A stretch of 64,000 nt of DNA from Yersinia alsatica (GCF_902170305.1 NZ_CABHWW010000009.1:124001-188000); one strand, 5' to 3'; shown: positions 38,260 through 49,208, numbered from the stretch's first letter. Program-made: numbers and translations. The notes: generated by a model from the letters alone, not told the origin.

Positions 38260-39009
38260 ATGAAGCTGACAAGACTGTGGAGAGTTTGCCTGATAGCAAC
38301 GGTATTAGCTGGCTGCTCCGGCTCATCGCCGGAAAAAGCGAGCCAACCCGCGGCAGGGCAGACACGTTTACAACTGGGTTTAGAATATCTGGCGCAAGGT
38401 GATCTTAATGCTGCGCGGCAGAATCTTGAGAAGGCTGTAGCGGCGGATCCACAGGATTATCGCGCTCAATTGGGCATGGCTTTTTATGAGCAACGCATTG
38501 GTGAAAACGCAGCAGCAGAGCAGCGCTATCAACAAGCAATGAAACTGGCACCTGGAAATGGCACGGTAATGAATAATTACGGTGCGTTTCTGTGTAGTTT
38601 AGGGCAGTATGTACCGGCCCAACAACAGTTTAGCGCAGCGGTGCTGTCGCCTGATTACGGTCAGGTTGCAGATAGTCTGGAAAACGCTGGATATTGCTTT
38701 TTGCGGGCGAATCAAAATGACCAGGCTCGAGTACTCTTGAGTCGGGCATTGAAGTATGATCCGGACAAAGGTGAGCCGCTGCTTGCAGAAGCTCAACGGC
38801 ATTTTGGAGAAGGGAATCGCGCTCAGGCGCAACTTTTACTGGATGTTTATCAACATGTACTTCCAGCCAGTGCTGAAAGTTTATGGTTACAAATTCGTTT
38901 CGCCGCGCTAGCGGGCCGTCAAGATAGCGTACAACGCTATGGCAAGCAGCTTGCGCGAAGTTTTCCACAATCCAAACAGTACCAGCATTTTCTAGCTAAT
39001 GAATACTGA
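38260..39009 (+). CDS. pilW: PilW-type TPR lipoprotein
   Basis: A 249-residue lipoprotein with tetratricopeptide repeats, similar to the type IV pilus biogenesis/stability protein PilW/PilF. The lipobox is VLAGC (Cys19) with Ser at +2, predicting outer-membrane sorting. TPR units run from about 40 to 180 ([36 protein letters not shown]). It overlaps rodZ by 11 bases. E. coli K-12 lacks a gene here; Yersinia and many gammaproteobacteria have it. No pilus genes are nearby, so a role in pili is inferred from family only. Confidence 0.85.
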   Translation: MKLTRLWRVCLIATVLAGCSGSSPEKASQPAAGQTRLQLGLEYLAQGDLNAARQNLEKAVAADPQDYRAQLGMAFYEQRIGENAAAEQRYQQAMKLAPGNGTVMNNYGAFLCSLGQYVPAQQQFSAAVLSPDYGQVADSLENAGYCFLRANQNDQARVLLSRALKYDPDKGEPLLAEAQRHFGEGNRAQAQLLLDVYQHVLPASAESLWLQIRFAALAGRQDSVQRYGKQLARSFPQSKQYQHFLANEY

Positions 39010-40015
39010 AGCCTCCCAAGATCAAACTGTTCCAGAGACGACAGGTGTGCGCCTGCGTCAAGCCCGTGAAGCACTCGGGCTCACTCAGCAGATGGTTGCC
39101 GAACGTCTGTGTCTGAAAGTATCCACAATCCGTGATATTGAGGAGGATAAAGCACAAGCTAATCTCGCCTCAACATTCCATCGTGGTTACATTCGTTCTT
39201 ACGCCAAATTGGTTCACCTTCCTGAAGATGAACTGTTACCCATGCTGGCAAAGCAGGCTCCAATCAGAGCAGCAAAAGTTGCCCCAATGCAAAGTTTCTC
39301 ATTGGGCAAAAAGCATAAAAAACGTGATGGCTGGTTGATGAGTTTCACCTGGCTAATTGTGTTGGTTGTGCTCGGTCTGACAGGGGCATGGTGGTGGCAA
39401 AATCATCAGGCGCAGCAAGCAGAAATAGTCACTATGGCTGATCAATCCTCTGCTCAACTGTCGCAAAATGGCGGGCAACCAGTGCCGCTGGCTGATGATA
39501 ATAGCGATTCTGGAGCCTCTATGGATGCTCAGGCTCCGGTCGCGAATAACCAGCCTTCTACTCCAACAGCAAACGGAACTGCACCTGCGACAAGCAATGC
39601 AGCTCCGGTGGATGCGGCAAATAACCCGGTCGCTACAACAACCCCTCAAGGAACAACTCCAGCGGAGTCTGCGGTTGTTTCCCCTAGTCAGGCACCTTTG
39701 CCTGAGGTTTCTACCGCGCAATCACCTTTACCTACAGCAGACGCTGGGGTAAATGGTGCTGCATCATCTGTGGGTTCATTAGTGATGAACTTTACGGCTG
39801 ATTGTTGGTTACAGGTCGTTGATGCGAGCGGAAAGACATTATTTAGCGGTATCCAAAAAGGGGGCGCGACCCTCAATCTATCGGGTAAAGCTCCTTATAA
39901 GCTGACCATTGGTGCACCAGGTGCATTAACGATTACCTATCAGGGGAATCCAGTAGATCTGAGTAAGTTTATTAAGGCTAATCGCGTAGCCCGCCTGACT
40001 GTCGGTGTAGAGTAA
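38999..40015 (+). CDS. rodZ: Cytoskeleton protein RodZ
   Basis: Bitopic inner-membrane protein linking MreB to the elongasome. 338 residues. A helix-turn-helix domain (about residues 15-95) starts [21 protein letters not shown]; one transmembrane helix lies near 114-134 ([19 protein letters not shown]). A Pro/Ala/Thr/Ser/Gln-rich periplasmic linker follows, then a C-terminal DUF4115 domain (about 255-335). Its start overlaps the pilW end, so the two are translationally coupled. Confidence 0.94.
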   Translation: MNTEASQDQTVPETTGVRLRQAREALGLTQQMVAERLCLKVSTIRDIEEDKAQANLASTFHRGYIRSYAKLVHLPEDELLPMLAKQAPIRAAKVAPMQSFSLGKKHKKRDGWLMSFTWLIVLVVLGLTGAWWWQNHQAQQAEIVTMADQSSAQLSQNGGQPVPLADDNSDSGASMDAQAPVANNQPSTPTANGTAPATSNAAPVDAANNPVATTTPQGTTPAESAVVSPSQAPLPEVSTAQSPLPTADAGVNGAASSVGSLVMNFTADCWLQVVDASGKTLFSGIQKGGATLNLSGKAPYKLTIGAPGALTITYQGNPVDLSKFIKANRVARLTVGVE

Positions 40016-40123
40016 TATTGTGTTTTTGACAAACAACTCAGTGGTTCGAAAAAACTACCATTACTGTAGTTTTGAAAGACTGCTTCGTTGCGAAAACTAC
40101 ACGACTGTAAAGGAGAGTGTGTA

Positions 40124-41248
40124 ATGCATAACGAATCCCCAATTATCCGACGTAAATCTACTCGGATTTACGTCGGTAAAGTGCCCATTGGTGATGGTGC
40201 GCCGATTGCTGTGCAATCGATGACCAACACCAAAACCACTGATGTTGATGCGACTGTTGCCCAGATTAAGGCATTGGAACGTGTGGGCGTGGATATCGTG
40301 CGCGTCTCAGTACCGACCATGGATGCGGCTGAGGCATTTAAGTTGATTAAACAGCAGTCGAATGTTCCGCTGGTTGCCGATATTCACTTTGACTACCGTA
40401 TTGCCCTGAAAGTCGCGGAGTACGGTGTTGATTGCTTGCGTATTAACCCTGGTAACATTGGTAACGAATCTCGTATTCGTGAAGTGGTTGCCAGCGCTCG
40501 TGACCACAATATTCCTATCCGTATTGGTATCAATGGCGGTTCGCTGGAAAAAGATATTCAGGAAAAATATGGCGAACCTACGCCGGAAGCCCTGCTTGAA
40601 TCCGCGATGCGCCATGTCGATATCCTTGATCGTCTTAATTTCGATCAGTTTAAAGTCAGTGTTAAAGCCTCCGATGTTTTCCTGGCGGTAAACTCCTACC
40701 GTTTGCTAGCTAAGCAAATTAATAACCCTTTGCACTTAGGGATCACTGAAGCAGGTGGTGCGCGCAGTGGTTCAGTCAAATCGGCTATCGGTTTGGGGTT
40801 ATTGTTGTCAGAGGGTATTGGCGATACTTTGCGTATCTCGCTGGCGGCGGACCCTGTAGAAGAAGTTAAAGTCGGTTTTGATATCCTTAAATCTCTGCGA
40901 ATTCGTGCGCGTGGGATTAACTTCATTGCTTGTCCAACCTGTTCCCGCCAAGAGTTTGATGTTATTGGCACGGTGAATGCGTTGGAGCAGCGGTTAGAAG
41001 ATCTGATTACGCCAATGGATGTTTCTATCATCGGTTGTGTCGTTAATGGGCCGGGTGAAGCACTGGTTTCGACCATTGGTGTGACTGGCGCGCGCAATCA
41101 GAGTGGTTTCTACGAAGACGGTGTTCGTCAAAAAGAACGTTTTGATAACAAAGCCATGATTGACCAGTTAGAAGCTAAAATTCGTGCAAAAGCATCAATG
41201 CTTGATGCAAAAAACCGAATAGTTATCAATCAACTGGATGATAAATAA
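40124..41248 (+). CDS. ispG: 4-hydroxy-3-methylbut-2-enyl diphosphate synthase IspG
   Basis: [4Fe-4S] enzyme of the MEP isoprenoid pathway converting MEcPP to HMBPP. 374 residues. The cluster cysteines are in [11 protein letters not shown] (about 270 and 273) and [11 protein letters not shown] (about 305). The ATG at 40124 has AAGGAG about 9 bases upstream and matches the family start MHNxxPIxRRKS; an earlier in-frame ATG is rejected. Confidence 0.97.
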   Translation: MHNESPIIRRKSTRIYVGKVPIGDGAPIAVQSMTNTKTTDVDATVAQIKALERVGVDIVRVSVPTMDAAEAFKLIKQQSNVPLVADIHFDYRIALKVAEYGVDCLRINPGNIGNESRIREVVASARDHNIPIRIGINGGSLEKDIQEKYGEPTPEALLESAMRHVDILDRLNFDQFKVSVKASDVFLAVNSYRLLAKQINNPLHLGITEAGGARSGSVKSAIGLGLLLSEGIGDTLRISLAADPVEEVKVGFDILKSLRIRARGINFIACPTCSRQEFDVIGTVNALEQRLEDLITPMDVSIIGCVVNGPGEALVSTIGVTGARNQSGFYEDGVRQKERFDNKAMIDQLEAKIRAKASMLDAKNRIVINQLDDK

Positions 41249-41284
41249 GCATTGCTGGTGTGATTTTGTCGGCCAGAATGAAAA

Positions 41285-41302
41285 AAGCGGGCATGGCCCG
41301 CT
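41285..41302. terminator. Hairpin between ispG and hisS
   Basis: AAGCGGGC-ATG-GCCCGCTT, an 8-base stem with an A-run before and a weak T stretch after. It may be a partial terminator; on the minus strand its T-run is stronger. Confidence 0.6.
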
Positions 41303-41465
41303 TTATATTACGCCTGTAGAGGTAATACATTGTCGCCATTGAATATGTGGGCGGCAAACCTCTATAATTGGCTTTATTTTTTGCACTATACCCAATGTCC
41401 TTGGTGTTGTTGCGCACTGTGCTGCAATATCAAGTCGATAGGGCATAAAACTACAGAGAACAGAC

Positions 41466-42740
41466 GTGGCAAAGAACATTCAAGCCATCCGTGGTATGAA
41501 CGACTACCTGCCAGCCGATACGGCGATATGGCAGCGTATTGAAAGCATCTTGAAACAAGTGCTGGCAGGTTACGGCTATAGCGAAATCCGCATGCCGATT
41601 GTAGAGCAGACCCCGTTATTCAAGCGCGCTATCGGTGAAGTTACCGACGTGGTTGAGAAAGAGATGTATACCTTCGACGATCGCAATGGCGAAAGTCTGA
41701 CACTGCGTCCGGAAGGTACCGCAGGGTGCGTGCGCGCCGGTATTGAACATGGTCTGCTGTACAATCAGGAACAGCGTCTGTGGTACGTTGGCCCAATGTT
41801 CCGCTATGAGCGCCCACAGAAAGGCCGCTATCGCCAGTTTCATCAGTTGGGCGCGGAAGTTTTCGGTCTGCAAGGGCCGGATATTGATGCCGAATTGATT
41901 TTGCTGAGCGCTCGTTGGTGGCGAGCTTTGGGGATTTCAGAGCATGTGCAACTTGAACTGAACTCCATTGGATCTTTGGAGGCCCGCGCGGATTACCGTG
42001 AAGCGCTGGTGACTTTCCTGGAACAACATGTTGAGGTGCTGGACGAAGATTGTAAGCGCCGCATGTACAGCAACCCATTGCGAGTGCTGGATTCCAAGAA
42101 CCCGGATGTTCAGCTGTTGCTTAATGATGCGCCTAAGCTATCTGATTACCTGGATGAAGAGTCAAAACAGCATTTTGCGGGCTTGTGTGAACTTTTAGAC
42201 AAGGCCGGTATCCCATATACCGTTAATGAACGTTTAGTTCGCGGCTTGGATTATTACAACCGCACCGTATTTGAGTGGGTTACCAGCAGTTTGGGCGCGC
42301 AAGGTACTGTCTGTGCCGGTGGGCGTTATGACGGCTTGGTTGAACAGCTTGGTGGTCGCGCAACCCCTGCGGTTGGTTTTGCCATGGGGCTTGAACGTCT
42401 GGTTCTGTTGGTGCAGGCTGTTAATCCTGACTTCCAAGTACCTGCGACGGTCGATGCATATGTCATTTCGTTCGGTGAAAATACGCAAAGTGCTGCCATG
42501 CTACTGGCCGAACATCTGCGCGATGCCATGCCAACGCTGAAGTTAATGACCAATTACGGCGGTGGCAATGTTAAAAAGCAATTTACGCGCGCTGACAAGT
42601 GGGGCGCTCGTGTTGCTTTAATGCTTGGCGAAAGCGAAGTCGCGGCACAGAAAGTGGTGGTAAAAGATTTGCGGAATGGTGAACAAGAAACGCTGGCGCA
42701 AGCTGATGTTGCTGCGCGTCTGGCTTTGATGTTGGGTTAA
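41466..42740 (+). CDS. hisS: Histidyl-tRNA synthetase
   Basis: Class II aminoacyl-tRNA synthetase, 424 residues as in E. coli. Motif 2 ([16 protein letters not shown]), the histidine-specific [12 protein letters not shown] and motif 3 (GFAMGLERL) are intact. The start is a GTG at 41466, as in E. coli, giving [16 protein letters not shown]. Confidence 0.97.
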   Translation: MAKNIQAIRGMNDYLPADTAIWQRIESILKQVLAGYGYSEIRMPIVEQTPLFKRAIGEVTDVVEKEMYTFDDRNGESLTLRPEGTAGCVRAGIEHGLLYNQEQRLWYVGPMFRYERPQKGRYRQFHQLGAEVFGLQGPDIDAELILLSARWWRALGISEHVQLELNSIGSLEARADYREALVTFLEQHVEVLDEDCKRRMYSNPLRVLDSKNPDVQLLLNDAPKLSDYLDEESKQHFAGLCELLDKAGIPYTVNERLVRGLDYYNRTVFEWVTSSLGAQGTVCAGGRYDGLVEQLGGRATPAVGFAMGLERLVLLVQAVNPDFQVPATVDAYVISFGENTQSAAMLLAEHLRDAMPTLKLMTNYGGGNVKKQFTRADKWGARVALMLGESEVAAQKVVVKDLRNGEQETLAQADVAARLALMLG

Positions 42741-42753
42741 GGAGAGAGACACC

Positions 42754-43374
42754 GTGGAAGTCTATACCACTGAAAATGACCAGGTTGATGCAGTGCGCCG
42801 TTTCTTTAGCGAAAATGGTAAAGCGCTGGCCGTGGGTGTGGTGCTCGGGATTGGTGCGTTAGTGGGTTGGCGTTACTGGCAGAGTCATCAGAATAGTGCC
42901 ATGACGGAAGCCTCCTCTGCCTATCAGCAAGCCAGTGATGCTTTGTCAGCCAATAGCGCTGATGGTATTGCTCTCGCTGAAAAATTTGTTCAGGGCAATA
43001 AAAATAACTACGGCGTACTGGCCGGGTTGGAACTGGCTCACCATTTTGTTGAGCAAAACGAGTTCGATAAAGCGGCACAGCAACTCACTCAAGCGTTAGG
43101 CCAGACCAATGATGAAAATCTACTGTCGCTGATTAATCTGCGTCTTGCCCGTTTGCAACTGCAATTGAAAAAACCAGATGAAGCATTGAAAACGCTGGAT
43201 GCAGTGCAAGGTGATGGTTGGACGGCGATGGCTCAAGATGTTCGTGGCGATGCATTATTAAGCAAAGGTGACACCGCAGGTGCACGGGCAGCTTACAGTA
43301 AAGGCGTCGAATCAAATGCTTCTCAGGCGCTGCAAGCCTTGCTGCGCATGAAATTGAATAATTTGTCCAACTAA
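42754..43374 (+). CDS. yfgM: YfgM, ancillary SecYEG translocon subunit
   Basis: A 206-residue membrane-anchored periplasmic TPR-like protein that joins PpiD at the Sec translocon and links to the Rcs response in E. coli. One transmembrane helix (about residues 22-42, KALAVGVVLGIGALVGWRYW) is followed by a helical periplasmic domain. The start is GTG at 42754 with GGAGAGAG about 6 bases upstream, 13 bases after hisS. Confidence 0.93.
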   Translation: MEVYTTENDQVDAVRRFFSENGKALAVGVVLGIGALVGWRYWQSHQNSAMTEASSAYQQASDALSANSADGIALAEKFVQGNKNNYGVLAGLELAHHFVEQNEFDKAAQQLTQALGQTNDENLLSLINLRLARLQLQLKKPDEALKTLDAVQGDGWTAMAQDVRGDALLSKGDTAGARAAYSKGVESNASQALQALLRMKLNNLSN

Positions 43375-43385
43375 GGGGTATTCCC

Positions 43386-44567
43386 ATGCAATTGCGTAAA
43401 ACACTCTTAGTAGGACTGGTATCTGTTGCCCTATTGAGTGGTTGTTCACTGTTCAACAGTGAAGAAGATGTGGTTACCATGTCGCCACTGCCAAAAGTTG
43501 AAAACCAATTCACACCGACTAAAGTGTGGAGCACCTCCGTTGGTGGCGGCGTGGGTGACTATTACTCCCATCTGCGCCCAGCTTGGCAGGGAACAACTGT
43601 CTTTGCTGCCGATCGTAAAGGTCTGGTGAAAGCCATGGACGCGGATACCGGTAAGCAAATTTGGCAAACCGATCTGTCTGAGAAAACTAACTTCCTCACT
43701 AGCAACCGTTCTGCAATGTTATCTGGCGGCGTAACAGCTTCAGGTGCGCATGTGTATGTCGGCAGCGAGAAAGCGGTTGTTTATGCGCTGAATTCTGACG
43801 ATGGTCAGGTTGCATGGCAAACCGTAGTAGCGGGTGAAGCATTATCACGCCCAGTGGTCAGTGATGGCGTGGTGTTGATCCACACCTCAAATGGCATGCT
43901 ACAAGCGCTGAATGAATCTGACGGTGCTATCAAGTGGACATTGAATCTGGATACTCCAGCCTTGTCTCTGCGTGGCGAATCTGCTCCAGCGGTAGCATTC
44001 GGTGCTGCGATTGTCGGCGGCGACAATGGTCGTGTCAGTGCGGTGATGATGGAGCAGGGCCAGTTGATCTGGCAGCAACGTATTTCCCAAGTGACCGGTA
44101 CTACTGAAATCGACCGTCTGAATGACGTCGATACTACGCCAGTGGTGGTTGACGGTGTTGTTTATGCCTTGGCATACAACGGCAACCTGACAGCATTGGA
44201 TCTGCGCTCTGGTCAGATTCTGTGGAAACGTGAAATGGGGTCAGTCAATGACATCATTGTCGACGGTGGCCGCATTTATCTGGTCGATCAGAATGACCGT
44301 ATTGTCGCATTGAAGACTGATGGCGGGATAACCCTTTGGAGTCAAAGCGATTTATTACATCGTAACTTGACTGCTCCAGTGATGTATAATGGTTATCTGG
44401 TTGTAGGTGATGCCGAAGGTTATCTGCACTGGGTGAATACCGATGATGGCCGTTTTGTTGCTCAACAGAGCGTCGATAGCTCCGGCTTCCTGAGTGCGCC
44501 AGTGATTGCAAGTGATAAACTACTGGTTCAAGCAAGAGGCGGCACGGTATACGCGTTCACCCGTTAA
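43386..44567 (+). CDS. bamB: Outer-membrane assembly lipoprotein BamB
   Basis: Beta-propeller lipoprotein of the BAM complex. 393 residues, similar to E. coli. The lipobox LLSGC gives Cys20 with Ser at +2 (outer membrane). PQQ-like WD-type blades recur, e.g. GLVKAMDADTGKQIWQTDL, AVVYALNSDDGQVAWQT and GMLQALNESDGAIKWTLNL. It follows yfgM by 11 bases and is probably in the same transcript. Confidence 0.97.
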   Translation: MQLRKTLLVGLVSVALLSGCSLFNSEEDVVTMSPLPKVENQFTPTKVWSTSVGGGVGDYYSHLRPAWQGTTVFAADRKGLVKAMDADTGKQIWQTDLSEKTNFLTSNRSAMLSGGVTASGAHVYVGSEKAVVYALNSDDGQVAWQTVVAGEALSRPVVSDGVVLIHTSNGMLQALNESDGAIKWTLNLDTPALSLRGESAPAVAFGAAIVGGDNGRVSAVMMEQGQLIWQQRISQVTGTTEIDRLNDVDTTPVVVDGVVYALAYNGNLTALDLRSGQILWKREMGSVNDIIVDGGRIYLVDQNDRIVALKTDGGITLWSQSDLLHRNLTAPVMYNGYLVVGDAEGYLHWVNTDDGRFVAQQSVDSSGFLSAPVIASDKLLVQARGGTVYAFTR

Positions 44568-44693
44568 TAGACTAATAATACTTAACGTTGTTGGAGTTGC
44601 AGCAAGGTAGTAAACGAATGACAAATGGGTTGTAAACCGATTTGAACAGCGTTTGCGCTGGCCCGAAAAGTGGGCCTCTGATGAGGCTCATAA

Positions 44694-44758
44694 TCCCGAT
44701 GAGTTGACTCCGGTCAGTGATTTGGGTGAATGGTCGCTAACACCGCTGCAATTTCAAG
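44694..44758. repeat. Degenerate ERIC fragment
   Basis: It begins TCCCGATGAGTTGACTCCGG, continues TCAGTGATTTGGGTGA and ends GCTGCAATTTCAAG. This aligns with the reverse complement of the left half of the ERIC copies near 18609 and 18845, with many substitutions. Confidence 0.6.
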
Positions 44759-44773
44759 AACAAGGGTTTAAAG

Positions 44774-44805
44774 CGGCTCCTGAGATTCAGGGGCCGTTTG
44801 TCTTC
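44774..44805 (+). terminator. Likely terminator upstream of der
   Basis: CGGCTCCTGA-GAT-TCAGGGGCCG forms a 10-base stem with one wobble pair, followed by TTTGTCTTCT. Confidence 0.6.
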
Positions 44806-44876
44806 TAAAAACTGCGCTGTTGAAGGTTCGGTACAGCGCTGTAATGATTTGAAAATTAAGTAATGAGGCTTCAACA

Positions 44877-46361
44877 ATGATACCTGTCATCGCGCTGGTC
44901 GGGCGCCCGAATGTGGGTAAATCCACACTATTTAACCGCTTAACGCATACCCGAGATGCGTTAGTTGCGGATTTTCCCGGGCTAACGCGTGACCGTAAAT
45001 ATGGTCGTGCCGAGGTCGAGGGTCATGAGTTTATTGTTATCGATACTGGTGGTATTGATGGCACAGAAGATGGTGTAGAAACTAAAATGGCTGGTCAATC
45101 GTTACTGGCGATTGAAGAAGCCGATATCGTGCTGTTTATGGTAGATGCGCGTGCTGGGCTGATGCCTGCGGATCAGGGCATTGCCCAACATCTGCGTAGT
45201 CGCGAGAAAGCGACTTTTCTGGTGGCCAACAAAACTGATGGTATTGACCCTGATACTGCTACAGCCGATTTCTATTCACTAGGCTTGGGTGAAGTTCATG
45301 CTATTGCGGCTTCCCATGGCCGTGGTGTGACTCAACTGATTGAAGATGTCATGGCACCCTACATGGATGCCGAAGAGCCAGAAGTCGAGCTGACAGAAGA
45401 AGAAGCCAATGCTGCCTATTGGGCGGCACAGGAAGAAACCGATGACAGCATTCCTGAAGACGAAGAGGATGACTTTGACCCGCTGAGTCTGCCAATCAAG
45501 TTGGCTATCGTCGGGCGTCCTAACGTAGGTAAGTCCACACTAACTAACCGTATCCTTGGTGAAGATCGTGTGGTGGTTTATGACATGCCGGGCACCACGC
45601 GTGACAGCATTTATATTCCAATGACCCGCGATGAACGTGAATATATTCTGATTGATACTGCGGGTGTGCGTAAGCGCGGCAAAATCACTGAAGCCGTTGA
45701 AAAATTCTCAGTGATTAAAACCTTACAGGCAATTGAAGACTCCAACGTGGTGTTGTTGGTTATTGATGCCCGTGATGGTATTTCGGATCAAGATTTGTCT
45801 CTATTGGGCTTCATCCTTAATAGTGGGCGCTCACTTGTTATTGCAGTTAACAAATGGGATGGCATGACCGAAGAAGCCCGTGCACAGGTTAAAGATATGC
45901 TAGACCTGCGCCTTGGTTTTGTGGATTTTGCCCGTATTCACTTCATTTCTGCCTTGCATGGTAGTGGTGTCGGTAACCTGTTTGAATCCATACAGGAAGC
46001 TTATGACTGCTCGACTAAGCGAGTGGGTACTTCCTTACTGACCCGTATTATGCAAATGGCAGAAGAAGATCATCAGCCTCCTTTGGTTCGTGGTCGTCGT
46101 GTGAAGCTGAAATATGCTCATGCCGGTGGTTATAACCCGCCTATCGTGGTTATCCACGGTAATCAGGTGACTGATTTGTCAGACTCTTATAAACGCTACC
46201 TGATGAATTACTTCCGCCGTTCACTGAAAGTAATGGGTACACCCATCCGCATTCAGTTTAAAGAGGGTGAGAACCCATTTGCAGGTAAGCGCAATACCTT
46301 GACGCCAAATCAGATGCGTAAACGTAAACGTTTGATGTCGCACTTGAAAAAAGCTAAGTAA
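44877..46361 (+). CDS. der: Ribosome-associated GTPase Der (EngA)
   Basis: Essential double-GTPase for 50S assembly. 494 residues. Two G domains, each with GRPNVGKST (near residues 9 and 211), DTGGI and DTAGV switch II motifs, and NKTD and NKWD specificity motifs; a C-terminal KH-like domain follows. An acidic linker lies between the G domains (about 165-200). Confidence 0.97.
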   Translation: MIPVIALVGRPNVGKSTLFNRLTHTRDALVADFPGLTRDRKYGRAEVEGHEFIVIDTGGIDGTEDGVETKMAGQSLLAIEEADIVLFMVDARAGLMPADQGIAQHLRSREKATFLVANKTDGIDPDTATADFYSLGLGEVHAIAASHGRGVTQLIEDVMAPYMDAEEPEVELTEEEANAAYWAAQEETDDSIPEDEEDDFDPLSLPIKLAIVGRPNVGKSTLTNRILGEDRVVVYDMPGTTRDSIYIPMTRDEREYILIDTAGVRKRGKITEAVEKFSVIKTLQAIEDSNVVLLVIDARDGISDQDLSLLGFILNSGRSLVIAVNKWDGMTEEARAQVKDMLDLRLGFVDFARIHFISALHGSGVGNLFESIQEAYDCSTKRVGTSLLTRIMQMAEEDHQPPLVRGRRVKLKYAHAGGYNPPIVVIHGNQVTDLSDSYKRYLMNYFRRSLKVMGTPIRIQFKEGENPFAGKRNTLTPNQMRKRKRLMSHLKKAK

Positions 46362-46368
46362 TAGCAGC

Positions 46369-46393
46369 AAAGCGCGGGCATCCCGCGCTTTTT
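46369..46393 (+). terminator. Terminator after der
   Basis: AAAGCGCGGG-CAT-CCCGCGCTTTTT: a perfect stem with a T-run, 8 bases after the der stop. Confidence 0.9.
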
Positions 46394-46444
46394 GCATTTT
46401 TAGCCACCAATATAAAGCTAAACAAAAGGAGTTGAACGTCAGCC

Positions 46445-47401
46445 ATGTCTTGGGAAACCTGGAGTTTTGCGTTTAGTGTCACCGTGCCCAGCTTATTGAT
46501 GATGTTACTCGGCGTGCTGCTACGGCGCTTTGGTCTGATGGATGACCGCTTTTGTGATGGCGCGACCAAATTAGTTTTTAATCTGGCGCTGCCCTGCCTG
46601 CTGTTTTTCAGTGTCGCCACCAATCACGTCAATCTGATGGATAACTTGCCGCTGGCTATTTATGGGGCAGCTGGCACCTTAGTCACCTTTTTATTGCTTG
46701 AGGTGGCGGCTAAGTGGCTGGTAAAAGACCCCCGAGAGCGCGGCGTGTTCGTGCAGGGGGGTTTTAGGGCTAACACGGCGATTATGGGGCTGGCATTTGC
46801 CATGACCGCCTATGGCGATGAAGGGGTAGCTCTGGGGTCGATGTACCTGACGGTCACGGTGCTATTGTTCAATATGTTGTCGGTGATAACTCTGACCCGC
46901 AGTTTGCAAACTGGGCAGGGTGGGAAAATCAGCAAATTGGCACTGTTGCGCAGTATCGTCACTAACCCACTGATTATTGGTCTACTCTGTGGTGTAGTTT
47001 ATGCGCGAACTTACTTACCTATTCCCCAGGTGATTGTACATACAGGTAGTTATATATCAGCCTTGGCACTTCCGCTGGCATTGCTCTGCACCGGAGCGAG
47101 TCTTGATTGGCATGCTATGTTCCGCTCTTCTAATGTGGCGGCATTATCATCAACAGCAAAACTATTCGTGGTGCCTATTTTAATGACCTTGGGTGGTTTA
47201 CTGATGGGATTCCGTGGCGCAACCTTAGGCATTGTTTTCCTGTTCTCCGCCACACCAACCGCAGCGGGTAGCTATGTTATGACTCGCGCGATGGGGGGCA
47301 ATGCAGTACTGGCTGCCAATATTATTGCTATCACCACCGTCGGTTCATTTTTCACTACGGCATTAGGAATTTACTTCTTACGTTCATTGGGTGTGATGTA
47401 A
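46445..47401 (+). CDS. AEC-family (auxin efflux carrier-type) transporter
   Basis: A 318-residue inner-membrane protein with about 10 hydrophobic helices in the inverted-repeat arrangement of the AEC family (malonate/malate-type carriers, YfdV-like). Typical parts are NLALPCLLFFSVA (near residue 46), FRANTAIMGLAFA (near 108) and the C-terminal FLFSATPTAAGSYVMTRAMGGN (near 266). The substrate cannot be read from the sequence. It is inserted between der and yfgJ, which are adjacent in E. coli. Confidence 0.82.
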   Translation: MSWETWSFAFSVTVPSLLMMLLGVLLRRFGLMDDRFCDGATKLVFNLALPCLLFFSVATNHVNLMDNLPLAIYGAAGTLVTFLLLEVAAKWLVKDPRERGVFVQGGFRANTAIMGLAFAMTAYGDEGVALGSMYLTVTVLLFNMLSVITLTRSLQTGQGGKISKLALLRSIVTNPLIIGLLCGVVYARTYLPIPQVIVHTGSYISALALPLALLCTGASLDWHAMFRSSNVAALSSTAKLFVVPILMTLGGLLMGFRGATLGIVFLFSATPTAAGSYVMTRAMGGNAVLAANIIAITTVGSFFTTALGIYFLRSLGVM

Positions 47402-47429
47402 GTTTTTCCGAACATTCAGGAGAGAAATT

Positions 47430-47654
47430 ATGGATGCGTTATGTCCGGTTTGTCAGCAGGCAATGGTGCTAGTAAGTGATCACTTCCATTGCTCTCACTG
47501 CCATGGCAACTATCAACAGCAGGCCGATTGCCCGGACTGCGGCAAACCACTGCAAGTTCTGAAGGCTTGTGGTGCGGTTGACTATTTTTGCCAGCATGGT
47601 CACGGGCTGATTTCGAAAAGCCGTGTTCACTTTAGTTATTTGCCGACGGTTTGA
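47430..47654 (+). CDS. yfgJ: Zinc-ribbon protein YfgJ
   Basis: A 74-residue rubredoxin-like zinc-ribbon protein. Three CxxC/CxxCH knuckles are visible: CPVCQQ (5-10), CSHCHG (22-27) and CPDCGK (35-40), with further Cys/His in KACGAVDYFCQHGHG. The function is unknown. AGGAGAG precedes the ATG. It is convergent with xseA. Confidence 0.85.
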   Translation: MDALCPVCQQAMVLVSDHFHCSHCHGNYQQQADCPDCGKPLQVLKACGAVDYFCQHGHGLISKSRVHFSYLPTV

Positions 47655-47697
47655 CCGGTCGGCAGAGTTGTTTGCTTAGCTGACAAAAGGTTTAGTG

Positions 47698-49089
47698 CTA
47701 CTCAACGGCTTTACGCTGGCGCGGCTTCTTGGCCACATTTTTCTTTGCCACGTTAATCTGGGTGATTTCACTTTCCACCCAACCATCTTGCAGTCTGGTG
47801 GTGAGTTTATCGCCGGTATGCACCTGCTGGGTGGTCTTGAGTAACGTGCCTTCAGGAGTCTGCGTGACACTGTAGCCGCGGGCCAGTGTGGCTAACGGGC
47901 TGACGGCTTCCAATTGTGAGCAGGCAATACCAAAGCGTTGGCGATAACCGTTTAGCTGGCGCTCTAGGGCCTGGCGTAAACGATATTCTTGCTGTTGTAC
48001 CCGCTGATTGTAGCGGTGAATCTGCCCTTGCGGTTGAACCTGAACCAAACGCTGCTGGAGCCGCTCGGTGCGCCGGCTTAATCGGCGAATTTGGGTTTGC
48101 GCACTCTCTTCCAACCGGCGTTGCAATTTTAGTAATAGCGTTTGTTGGCGAGCGAGACGCAAATGAGGATGTTGCTGCTGGAGCCGATGTTCAAGGCGGG
48201 TGAATTGCTGGCTACGTTGCGCCAGATAGTAATCCATCGCCATTTCCATTCGTTGCTGTTGCCCCTGAATCTGCCTGACCAACTCAATTTGGTTGCGGCT
48301 GACTAACTCTGCGGCGGCTGAAGGGGTTGGCGCACGTAAATCAGCGACAAAATCGGCAATAGTGACATCGGTTTCATGGCCGACGGCACTGACGATAGGA
48401 ATGTGGCTGTTAAAGATGGCGCGGGCCACCCGCTCATCATTAAAGCTCCATAAGTCCTCTAACGAACCACCACCGCGGCCAACGATCAACACATCACATT
48501 CAGCGCGCAAATTAGCCAATTGGATAGCACGAACTATCTGCAAAGGAGCATCAGCGCCCTGTACGGCTGTTGGGTAGATAATAACCGGCAGTGATGGATC
48601 CCGGCGTTGTAAAACTTGCAAAACATCGTGGAGCGCTGCGCCGCTGGATGAGGTAATCACCCCGACCTGTTGGGCTGGGCTGGGTAGCGGTTGTTTATGA
48701 CTCTGGTCAAAAAGCCCTTCTGCGGCTAGCTGTTGCTTAAGTTGTTCAAACTGCTGTTGCAGCAATCCGTCGCCAGCAGGTTGCATACTTTCTGCAATTA
48801 ACTGGTAATCACCGCGTGGTTCATACAAGGTGATCGAGGCCCTGACCAACACTTGCTGGCCATTTTGCGGGCGAAACGTTGTCCGACGATTAGTGTTGCG
48901 AAACATCGCGCAGCGCACCTGAGCCCGGTCATCTTTTAAGGTGAAATACCAGTGACCAGAAGAGGGCTGAGAGAAATTAGAAATCTCGGCGGTGAGCCAA
49001 ATTTGGCCCATTTCCATTTCCAACAGCTGTCGAACCGTCTGATTAAGGCGGCTAACAGTAAAAATTGATGACGCAGAAGTTTGTGACAT
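47698..49089 (-). CDS. xseA: Exodeoxyribonuclease VII large subunit
   Basis: Catalytic subunit of ExoVII, which degrades single-stranded DNA. 463 residues against 456 in E. coli. The N-terminal OB-fold is at about 15-110 ([23 protein letters not shown]). The catalytic domain has [33 protein letters not shown] and [29 protein letters not shown] long coiled coil (260-400) and a lysine/arginine-rich tail follow. Divergent from guaB. Confidence 0.97.
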   Translation of the reverse strand: MSQTSASSIFTVSRLNQTVRQLLEMEMGQIWLTAEISNFSQPSSGHWYFTLKDDRAQVRCAMFRNTNRRTTFRPQNGQQVLVRASITLYEPRGDYQLIAESMQPAGDGLLQQQFEQLKQQLAAEGLFDQSHKQPLPSPAQQVGVITSSSGAALHDVLQVLQRRDPSLPVIIYPTAVQGADAPLQIVRAIQLANLRAECDVLIVGRGGGSLEDLWSFNDERVARAIFNSHIPIVSAVGHETDVTIADFVADLRAPTPSAAAELVSRNQIELVRQIQGQQQRMEMAMDYYLAQRSQQFTRLEHRLQQQHPHLRLARQQTLLLKLQRRLEESAQTQIRRLSRRTERLQQRLVQVQPQGQIHRYNQRVQQQEYRLRQALERQLNGYRQRFGIACSQLEAVSPLATLARGYSVTQTPEGTLLKTTQQVHTGDKLTTRLQDGWVESEITQINVAKKNVAKKPRQRKAVE

Positions 49090-49181
49090 GTGACCTGGAT
49101 CAAGTTTTTAAACAAGCACTTAATTGACCGATATTACCTGCCTCAAACTGCTTGGCAAGAAAAATAATGAGAAAGTGCTGG

Positions 49182-49197
49182 AGGCAACCGATTACGC
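49182..49197 (+). promoter_or_regulatory. PurR-like box in the guaBA promoter
   Basis: AGGCAACCGATTACGC lies just upstream of a TATAAT -10 (49203-49208), in the place and near-sequence of the PurR site in the E. coli guaBA promoter. The match to the general PurR consensus is moderate (11 of 16 by my count). Confidence 0.6.
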
Positions 49198-49202
49198 TCT
49201 GT

Positions 49203-49208
49203 ATAATG
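49203..49208 (+). promoter_or_regulatory. guaBA promoter -10 element
   Basis: A perfect TATAAT about 50 bases before the guaB start codon, in a context (CTCTGTATAATGCC) conserved with E. coli. Confidence 0.75.

Larger units (their letters stand above)
44568..44876 (+). other. bamB-der spacer with an ERIC fragment and a decayed reading frame
   Basis: The 309-base gap holds a hairpin GGCCC-GAAAAGT-GGGCC (about 44659-44675), a degenerate ERIC half element (44694-44758), and a stem-loop at 44774-44796. A stop-bounded frame of about 60 codons (roughly 44613-44808) reads through the ERIC piece without an ATG or ribosome binding site; I regard it as a remnant, not a gene. Confidence 0.5.

Noticed and set aside
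41320-41465. Small plus-strand frame between ispG and hisS (starting MSPLNMWAANLYNWLYF)
   Set aside because: No ribosome binding site, overlaps the hisS start out of frame, and Trp/Cys/Tyr-rich composition looks random.
47642-47661. Hairpin CCGACGG...CCGGTCGG after yfgJ as a terminator
   Set aside because: The stem is imperfect and no T-run follows on either strand.
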